A DNA stretch of 64,000 nucleotides, from positions 39,818,001-39,882,000 of the forward strand of contig JARKIP010000035.1 of the NCBI GenBank assembly GCA_029990175.1, read 5' to 3'. The DNA comes from Petunia secreta. Taxonomy: Eukaryota; Streptophyta; Magnoliopsida; Solanales; Solanaceae. The translations under genes were made by a program, and so were the position numbers. Under the pieces are notes generated by a model that made no database searches, was not told the origin of the DNA, and saw nothing but the letters and a program-made list of their open reading frames with translations. Of the stretch, positions 33,601 to 44,547 are shown piece by piece (position 1 is the first letter of the stretch; each line of letters opens with the position of its first letter).

Positions 33601-36600
33601 CCTTCCCTTTAAAACTCATAGTGGGTAATCCTGCACGAATCACAGAAATCTCGTTGATTCTACATATTGATCATTTTGCTAAAAGCAAACTGTTGCGTGG
33701 AATATTAACATTATGTAGAATATCTTCACTCTGGTTGGGGAACATAAATATTTATTATTTATTGGATGAGGATAGATAGTTGGTACCGAGAAAAATTATA
33801 CATCCTGGGACACTAACCAAACATTATATGTTCATCGGATGAGCATTGACTATATTCTCATTAATTCTACCTATTTCGGAAGCAGAGCGAATTCATAAAC
33901 ATACAAATGGAAAATTTTGATGAAGCAGCTGCCAACATCAACACCCTCATCCAAACCCAAAACAAATGGACTCTTCTATTTCCACTATTCTTATCTATGT
34001 GGATAACAAAGGACAGGGACTGGATATAGTAAGTAGATACCTAAGCTCCAAAAGTCGTCTGAGCTGGCACAACTAGTTAGAACCAAGATTTTCAAGAAAA
34101 CAGAACTGTAACAAGGGAATTAAACCAGTTATATCCGTGTCCTGGAGAAGGAGTGGCAATACTAGGAAAAGGGATGGTAGAAAACAAAGAGGTTGAAGAT
34201 AAATACAGCAGCAGCAGCAACAACAACAACTACTACTGTTGCCTCAGCCACAAACAAGTCGGCATGAAGATAAGCAGAGCAGTTAATTGAAATACAGAAT
34301 GGAGATTGGCTGTATACCTTTTTGGCGGTGCCTCAATGCCCCATTCAAATAATTTGTAACTCCCAAATGTATCAGGAAGATGAAGAAGATTTTCAGCCAA
34401 CCGGTGTATTATTTCCTGCAGGTAGATATGATGAATAAGCAAAATGTTATTCGAGTCAAGGGATAGCTGCAAATATTTAGAATTCAGAGTCACCATTGCA
34501 GCAGCATTCGGCATATAATTTGCAGATCTTGCTGGAAAGATGGCCCATCTAACAAGGGAACCATTTCCTTTAGTTGAAATGTTCATTACGTGAACCTGTA
34601 AGGTATCTCACAATAAGTAACAGCATCACATATGAAAAAAGTTAAAATACAAGTAAAGTTAAGTAATATGAGACAAAATGAACTGTTCAGCTATAAGATG
34701 ATACATACTCAGACAATTTCAGTTTCGCCAGAATTCTTGTTCCAAACTAAAATACCTGTGAGATGGTAACATCCAACTCCTGGGCAATGAAATGGGTAAG
34801 TTCGGTCATGTGAGGCTTCAAGTCTGAGTAATTCAAACTCAGTGACATATAAAATGTTACAAGTCCAACCTTAATTTCCCCTGCAGATTGAGATAAATGA
34901 TAAATATGCAATGGAAACAACAAACAGCAATTGCCAACCTATTGCTTTTACATGCGAAAAGCTGTAATTAACAGAAGAAAGTGCCTAATCCTTACAAAAT
35001 TATCATGTCATCTCGTACGCTTCACGTTACCAAAACAAGACAAGAGAGAGATGCCCTTCTCATTGGTTTCAAGAATTTGACCAAGATTCTACCGCAGATA
35101 TTACCTAGGAGGGAGTTTGAGATGGTTGACAAAAGGTCTACAAATGCTCAATTGGTGGCAATTGTTATATTCCATTAGTTGTTAGTCCCTCCAAGAAATC
35201 CCATTTTAACTAGACCTTTTTCCATTTCAAGAAGGTTAAGAAGTAATGACAGCAGAATATTTCATATGCCTGAAGGTGCTCCTCAATAAGTTGGATGCTA
35301 GATAACAAGACATTTATCTCGGTGAAAGAATATGTGGACTCATGGTCAAATGTCATAACTCATAAAAAAAGCTGACATTGGAAGACAATTACGAAGCTAA
35401 CTTGGAGAAAGGAAATAGAGCTAAAATTATCCGTTTAACAAACAAACCACACATCAAAATGGATTTATTTTTGTGGGGGGTTGGGGGGTTTGGGGGGGGG
35501 GGGGGGGGGGGGGTTGGTAGGGACAGTAATGAGCTTCAATTGGATTAATCTTCAGAAACAAGATACAGAACTTCCTAGTAGTAAACCACTCTGTAAGTGG
35601 AAAAATAAAAGATTTACGAGCAAAAGACGGTAGTATACTGTACCAGGTGCATTATACACTGGAGATCCACTAGGAATTATTGTAGGAGTCATATTTCCTG
35701 TGGAATTTGTGTTATCCAAGCCAGAAGGAAATGGTGGAGGTGGAGGTAGAGGGGATAAATTGAGTCTGTCCCATAATTCAGAACAATTAGTTTTCCAGAA
35801 ACCAATACTTTCATGCTCACGATCATAGGTTACAAGTGTGTTGCGGACAATAATTCCTGTGAAGTTAAAAGAATACATGTGACAGCACGTACAACCAGGA
35901 AGAATTTGGAAAATAGTCCTTACCAAGATGCTAAAAGATTGAAAATAAGAAGTACCTCCAAGAAGAGTAGTTGCATCCTTCCCATTCTGAAAAATGCCCA
36001 GGCAATAAGCACCACGCACCTTTGAATGCTTCATAGCACAAAAGTTCGGGTGAAGTATGGAGAATCAGTCAATACAAGAACACTTATGAAAATTGGAATC
36101 ATCAGGAGACCAAAGCCAGAAGCGGGTATATATTCATCAGGCTATGTAGTCAAGAAAACAAGGAGTAACATGCCTACCCGGAACAAGTAGTTTTCAGGGG
36201 TGAGAGAGAGTTTCTTTCCATTGCTAAATACCATGTCGACAGGCGGAAAGGTTTCCGAGAGTTGTGAGATGTCACTGAAATATACATGACACTTGCTACA
36301 TTAAGTGACACCAAAATAAAAAAGAACATGCAAAATGATCTAAGAACTCTTCTGTATCGATAATATATACTACCTTCCTGCACCAGAAAAGCAGATATCT
36401 TTATAATTAGGGTCAGGCCCGTCGATCTGTTTGAGAGAATGAACGGCTTTCATAACCTGAAAACAAAATTTCCAGAAGTTCATTGCAGAGAGAAAACCTT
36501 TTCTGACTACGCCATTTTCCAATAAAATCCATTACCCACTAGTAAGTAGAGTAACATATCGTATTACCGCAGAAACTATCAACGCATTTGTCCCTTCACA

Positions 36601-39600
36601 AAAATAATGTAATACAAAGGAATGAAAGACAAGAAACTACACTCATCGAAAATTGGCAGTAACTCGCAAAGAGTTCCTACATATCAAAAAAGTTTTCCAT
36701 TGTTCTGTCCAACATTCCTGGAGAAAATAGTGTGGCTCTTTATTAAATTCAATACTCTATTAAGCAAATCAATTATAGTTAGTGGTTAGGCAACACCAGA
36801 TATAATCAATGGTTAAGTGATGTAAAACTAGTAGTCCTTTTACTTTATCGAAAAATGAGTAGCCCTTTTAGATGCTGCACCTTATGGAAGATGGCTAAGT
36901 GATGGAGTTGTAGGATAACAAGTTCTTTTCTCCAATTCAGACTTGTACAGTAGATATTGTAGCTTTATTCAAGTAATTACGTGTGACTAAGAGGTTATAG
37001 GACCAAGTCCCACCAATTTATAGGAGTGCCCAAAACCATATGTTGGTTCTTATCAGACTAGCATGTGGTCATTTATTCCACCAATCAATAGCCTAAATAG
37101 TACCTATAATAAACCCAAGGGAAAATGAAAGGAAATCTGCATCAAAAAACATTAACACTGACACGTCATACAGATGAAGCTCACTTTTACCCAGATTTAA
37201 TTCTTCACGATATTCTGGTCATCACAAGCATACCATTTCCCACTAATCTCAGGTAGAATGGATGACAAAGATGACAGAAATGATAGCAAGACATTTTGGA
37301 AAAAAATATATAGATATCTTACAGCACTCTTGAAAGCTGCAAATGCTGCTTCTGGAAGGTAAGCATATGTGGTACCACTATCAAGCACGCTTCCATGATT
37401 TCCATCAAAAACCCGTGGATTCAGATTCAGAGCCTTCCCAGCAACATGTATCTCCTTCAGCTCAATATTGTAATATGGACTGTTGCCATCCGAGACTAGA
37501 GTAAATGTGGAAGTTTATCAAATGCATTTGTTAGGAGAACACCTAACATTCCTGTATCTTTAAAAAAATTATTTCCAATACTTACCTGCGTACAGGATCC
37601 GAATTGGTAAAGACCATGTCTGCAGGGGGTTTTATTCCACCAAGAACCATTGCACCGCCACCGAAGTCCATCCCTCCATAACACAAGGAGAATGAATCAC
37701 TAATGACATGTTTATCAACAAGCTGATCCACTATACTAAGATCCCCACGACCCAAGCCCATTATACCATCAGCGTGTTGGCTGTAAAGATCACCAGTTTC
37801 CCTATTTTCACATCCAAAAACAGCTCGCTGAGGTGCAAGCTCACTTAGGTTTCCAAAGGACACGATGTCCTCTCCAAGCACCCCGCTACTAGAACTCATC
37901 TCAGCATACTGCCTCTCATAAATGCATTGCTCCCTCTCATTGTCGCATGTACAGTCAATGTTACATTTTACAGGTTGATAGGTGCTTGACATTTCTGGCT
38001 GAAATCTAGGATCCTAAAAAGACAACTTTCAGAGACCACTACTGATCAAATGATAAAAATCACAATGCAATAGAATCTACGTGATAAATTAAGCAATTCT
38101 TATCAGAAATATAGGCCTACAGAGTATGAACTTATAGGCTATAAAGTTATCAAGAGTAATAATTGGTTATACTTGTACAACAACCAGCAGAGTATTTTAT
38201 GATAAGTCAAATGAGCATTAATCTCATGCAAAGCATCATGAGATGAATCATCTACCCACTTTTATAGCTCAGCAACAATAAGAATCATAGAAGTATAATT
38301 TTTGTTTCAGAATCAGAAGCTTAGAAATTGATATTGTTCTGGACTTCACCTCTAGATTGTTCTTTCCTTTAATTTTCCTTATCATCTTTTCTGATAATTC
38401 AAAATATTTAGCAGAGTAAGATTATTTTTACATTGGACATCAACCTACCACCCCTGTCCTCATTCCGAGCTAGGCTTCGGTTATAACTTATTCTTTGCAC
38501 AATTCATACAGGCATGATAGTGTCCATGCAGGGATAAGTGTGACTTTCAGAGAATCCCTAATTTGCCTCAAAGACAAATTACTTCGTATTGGAATGAAAT
38601 AGGCCTAAATAGAGCAGGATGTATACAAAAGATTGATATAGCCAACTTAAGATTGAGGAATAGTTGATTGATATTCTTTTCTGATACTGAGATGCATTTA
38701 GAATGCCTAGAACGACAGAATTTTTGCAGGCATAGAGATATGGCATGCTACGGCAACCATCCAAATGGCATCAATTGGCACTCGAGGACCCAGTTGGATG
38801 CTAATCACACAGGAGAGATTTTGATAGGAGAATATCAGTGATCTTTGCTTTCCTGAGTGCTAAATAGACTACCGATGTCATATTTCCTCTTTGTGAGTGA
38901 AATCTAAAATCATGATATCGTACTAAACTCTTAATGGATTAAAATTGGGAGCATGCCAACTTCGAATAAGGAATTTCTGCTAAGGAGGTCATAAGGCAAA
39001 CGGAAAGATTATGGAAACTGATACCCTTTTCTCTATCTTGTGTATGCTGAAAGAGAGAAACAAAAGATCATTTGCAATTGAATTCTCATCAACAAAGGAG
39101 ACATTGTTTCTTCTTATTTTCTATAAGCGCAGCATATCTGGTCCTTTGTTGTGCCTAAAGTTGGAAAATCCACGGGACGTAAGTTTTGTGATGCTTTGTC
39201 TGAGTTCACAGTTGTATAGTGCTTGACTTAATTCTGGTAGTCCTTTCTATTGACCATTGTAATGATGGCAAGACATCTTGCTACTTTACCAACCAAAAAG
39301 ATAATAATTATACATCTAATAATCCTGAAATGAGTTTTAGCCTTCAATCTCAATCTTAGATTAACGCATCAACATTTTCAAGTGTAAAACAAAATGAGAA
39401 AAGTGGTACCTGATGCTTGCCGCATTGTTCGCAAGTAGAACAAGGGACATATGTAACAGTACTACCAGTATCAACTATAAGAGCAAACCTCTGAGGTGGA
39501 CTTCCTATCCAAAGACGGGTTGTATAGTATCTGCATTTGATTATCTTGAATTATGAAAATTATATATATATACATATATAGAAATGAAAGAATGACAATA

Positions 39601-39805
39601 CTGACCCGTTGAGGAGTAAATCGTCGTGGAGAGGCATTCGAGCGTTTTTTTGGAGGAGCCGACGGGAAGGAGAAGAACGAAATGAAGTGTCTTTGGGAGG
39701 AAAGAGCGGCAGAAACATGGTTGTATTCCGCACATCCGAACATGAAACGACATTGTAATTGATGATCAGTATTATGAATACAAATGAAAGGATAGCCCCT
39801 CCCAT
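30626..39805 (-). CDS. Membrane-anchored pepsin-like aspartic protease (A1 family), 12 exons, 626 aa
   Basis: Exons on the minus strand: 39805-39606, 39530-39410, 38013-37586, 37479-37323, 36456-36374, 36274-36178, 36028-35956, 35856-35644, 34880-34756, 34595-34494, 34415-34318, 30809-30626. All junctions are GT-AG, phases join, and the total is 1881 nt including TGA. The product hydrolyses peptide bonds using two aspartates: D87 in VDTGS and D283 in LDSGT. A signal peptide (about 1-22) and a C-terminal transmembrane helix (about 574-597, followed by RRR and a tail ending EQELQPLK) predict a secretory-pathway, membrane-anchored enzyme with a lumenal or extracellular catalytic domain. A Pro-rich linker (LSPLPPPPPF) follows the catalytic domain. 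The layout and motifs match the Arabidopsis At5g43100/At3g50050 type from memory. The exon 4 acceptor was set at GGCAACAG because only this restores SPYYN in frame. Substrate and function are unknown. Confidence 0.95.
30890..30981. repeat. Three tandem copies of a 31-bp unit
   Basis: GTGGACAGTTAACAATATGC begins each unit, at 30890, 30921 and 30952. The copies are identical over their full length by eye, so the array is recent and probably length-variable. It lies in intron 11, 80 bp from the acceptor of the last exon. Confidence 0.95.
31213..31262 (-). mobile_element. Fragment resembling the 3' end of a TS-type SINE
   Basis: A T-run is followed by GATAACGGTGGTGTCCGAGC and CAGCTTACGGTGGTG. 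The GGTGGTGTCCG(A/G)GCCAGCTT phrase matches my memory of the Solanaceae TS SINE in reverse orientation. The tRNA-like head is missing, so this is a short truncated copy. Confidence 0.4.
34881..35643 (-). other. Intron 8 of the protease gene with a long G-tract
   Basis: The plus strand has several G-runs between 35474 and 35517, including one uninterrupted run of over 20 G. In the pre-mRNA this is a C-tract. G-runs of this length are unstable in copying and could form quadruplexes on the plus strand. Confidence 0.85.
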
Positions 39806-40000
39806 TTGAGCTCAACGCCAGATCGTGATCTCCGATGGAATGTCAGATCGCAAAAGGCCTGCCGTAAGGTCGGCGAGGCCGGAGCACTAATTAATGCGTT
39901 AAGCCAAAGTCGCCAATGACGGTGGGTCACCTACTCCTTACTCCTATTACATGTATTTTATTTAGCTTTTCCATTGTTATGCGTTATGACGACTTGTCAC
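39806..40000 (-). promoter_or_regulatory. Upstream region of the protease gene, no recognisable core promoter
   Basis: By position this holds the 5' UTR and promoter. I find no clear TATA box within about 200 bp of the ATG. The translation start context on the minus strand is CTCAAATGG. Confidence 0.3.
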
Positions 40001-41060
40001 TTGCTAAATTTGTAGTACGTAATTTGTAGCTTTAATTAGATTTACATAATATGGAAAAAGGACCATACATGCCACTATTAGCATAAACATCCTATTTTAG
40101 GTGAGCCATTTAAACTTTAGTCAAATTTTAAAAAGTATTTAATTTTTAGCCACTCAATAAACATCACACATTGGGGTCTTATCTTCAAGCCTTCAGGTTT
40201 GAAGTTCAACTTCTGACCTTCATGTTGAACTTTAGTTGAGGTTTGAAGTTAGGCATGGGAGGTTTGCTGTTTAATATAATGGCTAAAAGCTAAACAGTTT
40301 AGGGCCCTTGCGAATTTTTTACCTCTACTATTGACTATTGTCTATAATAAGACCCATTAATGTTTAGTGCCAGCATTATCCCTATCGTTACAAAATGTTT
40401 TCTCCTTCATTTCCCTTTACAGTAAACTTTAGTTACTTCCAAAATAAAATTAGGGTTCGTGATCTCACATTTTCTCTCAATCACAGTCTAAATCAATAAT
40501 TAAACGACGAATATATAACAAATATAGATAAAAGATGGACGGAGAATTCAGAATACCCATTTGAGATTGTTCAAGCTTTCTCATACCCATTAGTGGTGTT
40601 CTTTTACAGATTTGTTTCAATTAAATCAAGAAAACAACCATGAGATTCAAAATTTAAGCTAAACAAACTTTAATCTTCGGATTCTAGCACCAATTACCCA
40701 AGAAATTAGATTTCATATCTGGATATCTTGAACACTGTTACAACAAAATTTGAAGTCTAAACAATTCAAGACAAGAAATAGCGTAACAAAAAAAATTTAT
40801 ATGGTATCAACAGAAGATGCAGGTTACAATCTCTATGAAGTCACTGAATTTTGTAAATTACGTCCTCTAATTTTTCTCCTCACGAACATTGGTTCAAAGG
40901 CTCGGAAACTTGATCTTGAACTTGATGAACTTTGGATTTGATTTCAAGATGTTTGATCTTGGATTTGTTGTGCATCACAAACACTTTGACGTCCATCACG
41001 AATAAGATTTGAGATTCAACTGCCACGAACAGATGATTTAAACTCGCGCACGCCGAATCT
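40001..41060. other. Unassigned AT-rich intergenic DNA
   Basis: No gene, RNA or terminal repeat that I can support. A short repeated phrase on CTTCAGGTTTGAAGTTC/TGAACTTTAGTTGAGG lies at about 40190-40250. Confidence 0.35.
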
Positions 41061-41062
41061 TG

Positions 41063-41228
41063 ATTTGAACTTTGTTGTTGGATTTGAACAAAGACATAGA
41101 TATCGGCCTCCGTTGTTGAACTTGAACACTTGAACAGAGACGTACATCGTTGCCTCCATTGTTGAACTTGAACAGGGACGTAGATCGTGGTCTCAGTTGT
41201 TGAAATTGAACAGAGACGTAGATTTTTT
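41063..41228. repeat. Degenerate tandem repeat of about 50 bp
   Basis: About three to four imperfect copies built around GTTGAACTTGAACAGGGACG and TAGATCGTGGTCTC, with variants ACAAAGACATAGATATCGG, ACAGAGACGTACATCGTTGC and ACAGAGACGTAGAT. Confidence 0.7.
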
Positions 41229-41229
41229 G

Positions 41230-42049
41230 TCAGTAAAAATATGCCATATATGATTATGAGGATACGAGTCCAGCTGGCGAGACTAGACTTAGCTTACAAG
41301 TCAACGGGTGTAGAGGATACACACATGTTCCTTGAGCCACGGTCGCTCAGTCGGTACGGCCCATAGGATGCAAGGTATGCATTCCTCCGCCGTAGATTAA
41401 GGTCTCCAAAGTATATACCACCACTTTGAGTAAACAGGACCACGACCTTTTTAGTCTTTGGATTTTACCATAACTAGGACTGGGTAAATCCTAGCTATAA
41501 ATACCCCTCTTTATATTGTATTGCACAATCAAGAGATTCACACAAAATCCATCTATTCTCAAGGAATACAATTATTTAATTTCTTGCTTATTACTTTACT
41601 CTCAGTTTTTATTTACTTTCCTGTGTATTTAAACCGTATTGCCTGTGACCCTTCTATAAATTTACTTGTTTAACCTATACGAACAATTTTAGGCATAAAT
41701 AGTTTGGTGGCCACCGTGGGGCCCAGGAAATTGAAGGTTTCTACGAAGGAAAAACACAATCATGTCCAACAACAATAATAATGTTTAAAAGAACACTGTT
41801 GATGCGGTAGACAATTCCGTAAAGGATCCCAACGATCTCAATGAATAGCCAAAAGACCCTATTAGAGATCCGATCTCTGTAGGCAGTGACGGCGAAGATG
41901 ATCAACTACGCGAAAGCAACTCTAAACTCGAGGATTTCCTTGCTGGTCTCTTCAAAATTCAGGCAGAACGGGCAAAGCAAAACTCGGCCAACTTGGTCCA
42001 ATTCATGGTTCAGAAGTTAGGAGCGATCTTCACTAGTTCGTCGTTGTAA
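41230..42049 (+). mobile_element. Truncated 5' end of a gypsy element: LTR, primer-site region and broken gag start
   Basis: The LTR-like part (about 41230-41705) has a TATA box TATAAATA at 41496-41503. It is followed by TTTGGTGGCCACCGTGGGGC, in primer-site position. A gag-like start codon lies at 41762; the frame to 42049 has two in-frame stops (at the ninth codon and after LNE) and an otherwise coherent acidic N-terminal gag (SVGSDGEDDQLRESNSKLED). The element stops there, so it is a 5' fragment only. Confidence 0.6.
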
Positions 42050-43329
42050 TCACCTATTTTTGGCACAGAAATTCAAAAAAAAAAAATTCTCAAAATTGTC
42101 AAGCTAATCTCCTAGAAGTTTGTCAATTTTTTCCTAGAACTTTAGTCATATTTTAGCTAAAATTTGACAGTAATTAAGAAGAAAAAATATAAAAAAAACA
42201 ACCAAAAATTACTTGTCAATTGTTCAATAGTGATTTTACATTTTTGATTGTGATAATATTGCAATTTGTGTGATTTTAATGTTAGTTAGGTGGGTATGTT
42301 TTAAATAATTTTTACATTTAGTAGCTATTCCCAAAAGAACCAACCAGCCCAATTACCCTTTCAACCCACTCTTTCTGACCCGGCCCAAGCCCTTGATTTA
42401 TAAACAAATTTTGCCATTTTGTTACAGATTTCCCCCAACTCTTCAGAAATAAAGTCACCATGCCCAAATTTTTCATTCCCCATCGGACATCCACCACCAA
42501 CGGCGGCGACGGATCTCTCTCCGGCCAAAATTTACGTCGCCCGACGCCTCCTCACCTCTTCTCTCCATTCGCACCATCAATTTTTCCAAAATACGCGTGA
42601 ATCAGTGGGGATCGAGGTTCTAAAAGACGGCTAAAACTTCTCCGGTGAGTTCTTTCATCCTTTCCGTTGATTTCTACGGGTATGCACTGTCCCTTTTCTC
42701 CTCTTTCCGTTATTTTCTTTTTCTAGCTGAAACGACCCCAAATCCGTTAGAAGAAGGAGGGAACGGATTTCTTATGAACCTGGGGACTGTTTGGTTGGGT
42801 GTTAAAACGACGGGGAGGCGCAGCGATGTTTTGTTTGGCTTTGGTTGATTTTGTTGATGTTGTTTTGGAGGTGGGAAGGTGGCTAGGTTGGTTCTAATAA
42901 GTTGAAGCAATGGCGACGCTAGCGTGGTGACGACAGTGACCTCTATTAGGCAGTGACGAGGGCGTAGAATGGAGGTTTAGGCTAGGAACAATGGCTTTTC
43001 ATTTTGGTATTTCAATGATGTTTCAGTGGCGTAGTGATGGTGATGTTACGATGATAGTAAGGCTGCTATGATGTTTTTTTTTTTAACACGGTGGGACTTG
43101 GAAGCATTGACAGTGGCGATGTGGGTTAGACGTTGTTCCTAATCGCTTGGCGAGCTGCTTGGATTTTCTATGATGATTGGGTTATGACTTGATAGCTTGT
43201 TATGCAAACCAAGGTGATGCCGAAGCAGTGGTGTGGGATGGCGAGGCTGAGTGGCTGCGTTGATGTTTTGTAATTGATAGGCGTCGGGGCAGTGATGGCA
43301 AACGACATTCTTATGATGTCGTGGTGACA
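42050..43329 (+). repeat. Putative 5' LTR of Tat/Ogre-like element F
   Basis: It ends GTGGTGACA immediately before a convincing tRNA-Arg-type primer site, so an LTR is expected here. A TTTATAAACA box is near 42390 with a C- and T-rich transcribed part after it. The left edge is uncertain. It does not resemble the LTR at 58203-59998, so the two cannot be shown to be a pair. ORFs inside (for example 42419-42634) look like untranslated leader. Confidence 0.45.
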
Positions 43330-43332
43330 GCT

Positions 43333-44547
43333 TGGCGACTCCGCTGGGAAAGAAAGTGAATACTGAGAGTCTCAGGCTTTAAAATTTGTCGCTTTCGGCT
43401 TTTGAATATTGTTTGTATATGTTGCCTTGAGCATTACTGCTTTGATATGTTTGAACTGTATATGCACAACTGTCTTCTCTCGTACACCTCTGAGTCTTCT
43501 GGAACACTGCACACATGCACGCCAGTTTCGCTTCGGCGTCTGGAATTTCTATCGTGTCTCAGGACACAAAATGTTAACCCTTCTTAGGAAGAGGTGCGTT
43601 GGGTTAGGCCGTTAGACGTTGTCGACCGGTACCCCCGAGGCACTTTCAAATTGCTGAACCACTAGATCATAAACCCAATGAGTCACCTAGAGTTGAACCT
43701 GTGCTTTTGTCTAGGCCGATTTATCTGCATGTCATTAGACTTAGTGAGATGCGGTACACCGGTACCGCACTTGTCTAGGCTGACTCCCTCGTGTCAAGAT
43801 GTGGCCCGCGTCCCCAAAAGACACATTATGAGCATATAATGTGTTACATTTGTTCTAGTCTAAGGGTTGTTATGCTGACCGATCACCGAGGGACGAGAGC
43901 CAAATTTTGGAAAAAAAAAGAAAAAAAAAGTGAAAATGATAGAAAAATTGGGTTTAGTCCCATGTCTCGAAATATTTTGTTTAGTTGTCCTTTTATGCCG
44001 TTATAATGGCAAAAATTTTTCAAATTTTTTTTTAGTCTCATTTTACGTCCGGGCTAGGTCCCAAGTGTTAGAAAATAATGTGTCATAGTTTTGCACCGTT
44101 ATAATGGCAAAATTTTGGGACTCTTTTGTGTTGAGTTTGTATCCGAGTCAAGTTCATATTTTTGAAATTAATTTTTCGGGTTTTGTGCCGTCGAAATGGC
44201 AAAATTTTTGGAACCAATTGTGTGTTTAATTAGTATAACGTTTTGTGTCGAAGTAGTTATCATGTCGTCATAATGGTCAGATTTTGTAAATACTCTTAGA
44301 TTCATTTTCAAATTAGATCGAAGAGTTTGTTTCAAAAATCAGTTGTGCCCCATCTTTACGATGTCGTAATGTCTGATTTTGGGATTGAAAATAAAAATTA
44401 AATTAAAAAAAAGGGTTCTGTTTTCATAATTCGTTCTTAATTTTAGTTTGAATCTCGGGTTGAGTTTTAATTTTTCATTAAAAAATAAAATAAAATAAAA
44501 TTTTTTGGAAACCCACTTTATTTTGTTTTGTTAAGGTCAAGTTAGGG
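43333..44547 (+). mobile_element. Primer site and leader of element F, first part
   Basis: TGGCGACTCCGCTGGG (43333-43348) fits the tRNA-Arg primer site typical of Tat/Ogre gypsy elements. The leader has no ORF of substance. It contains repeated GCCGTTATAATGGCAAAATT-type motifs from 43992 to about 44375 and is homologous, in reverse, to the leader of element G. Element E interrupts it at TAGGG (44543-44547). Confidence 0.7.

Larger units (their letters stand above)
30810..34317 (-). other. Intron 11 of the protease gene (3.5 kb) with repeat insertions
   Basis: This longest intron separates the transmembrane and tail exon from the rest. It holds a triple 31-bp repeat (30890-30981), a poly-T run joined to a SINE-like tail (31213-31262), and from about 32620 to 33140 a segment that may be an LTR remnant (ACATTTTATTGCTCAC text), without provable ends. 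No internal gene is supported. Confidence 0.8.

Noticed and set aside
37480..37495. Exon 4 of the protease starting at 37495
   Set aside because: That acceptor shifts the frame and meets a stop; the acceptor 16 bases downstream keeps the frame and the family motif.
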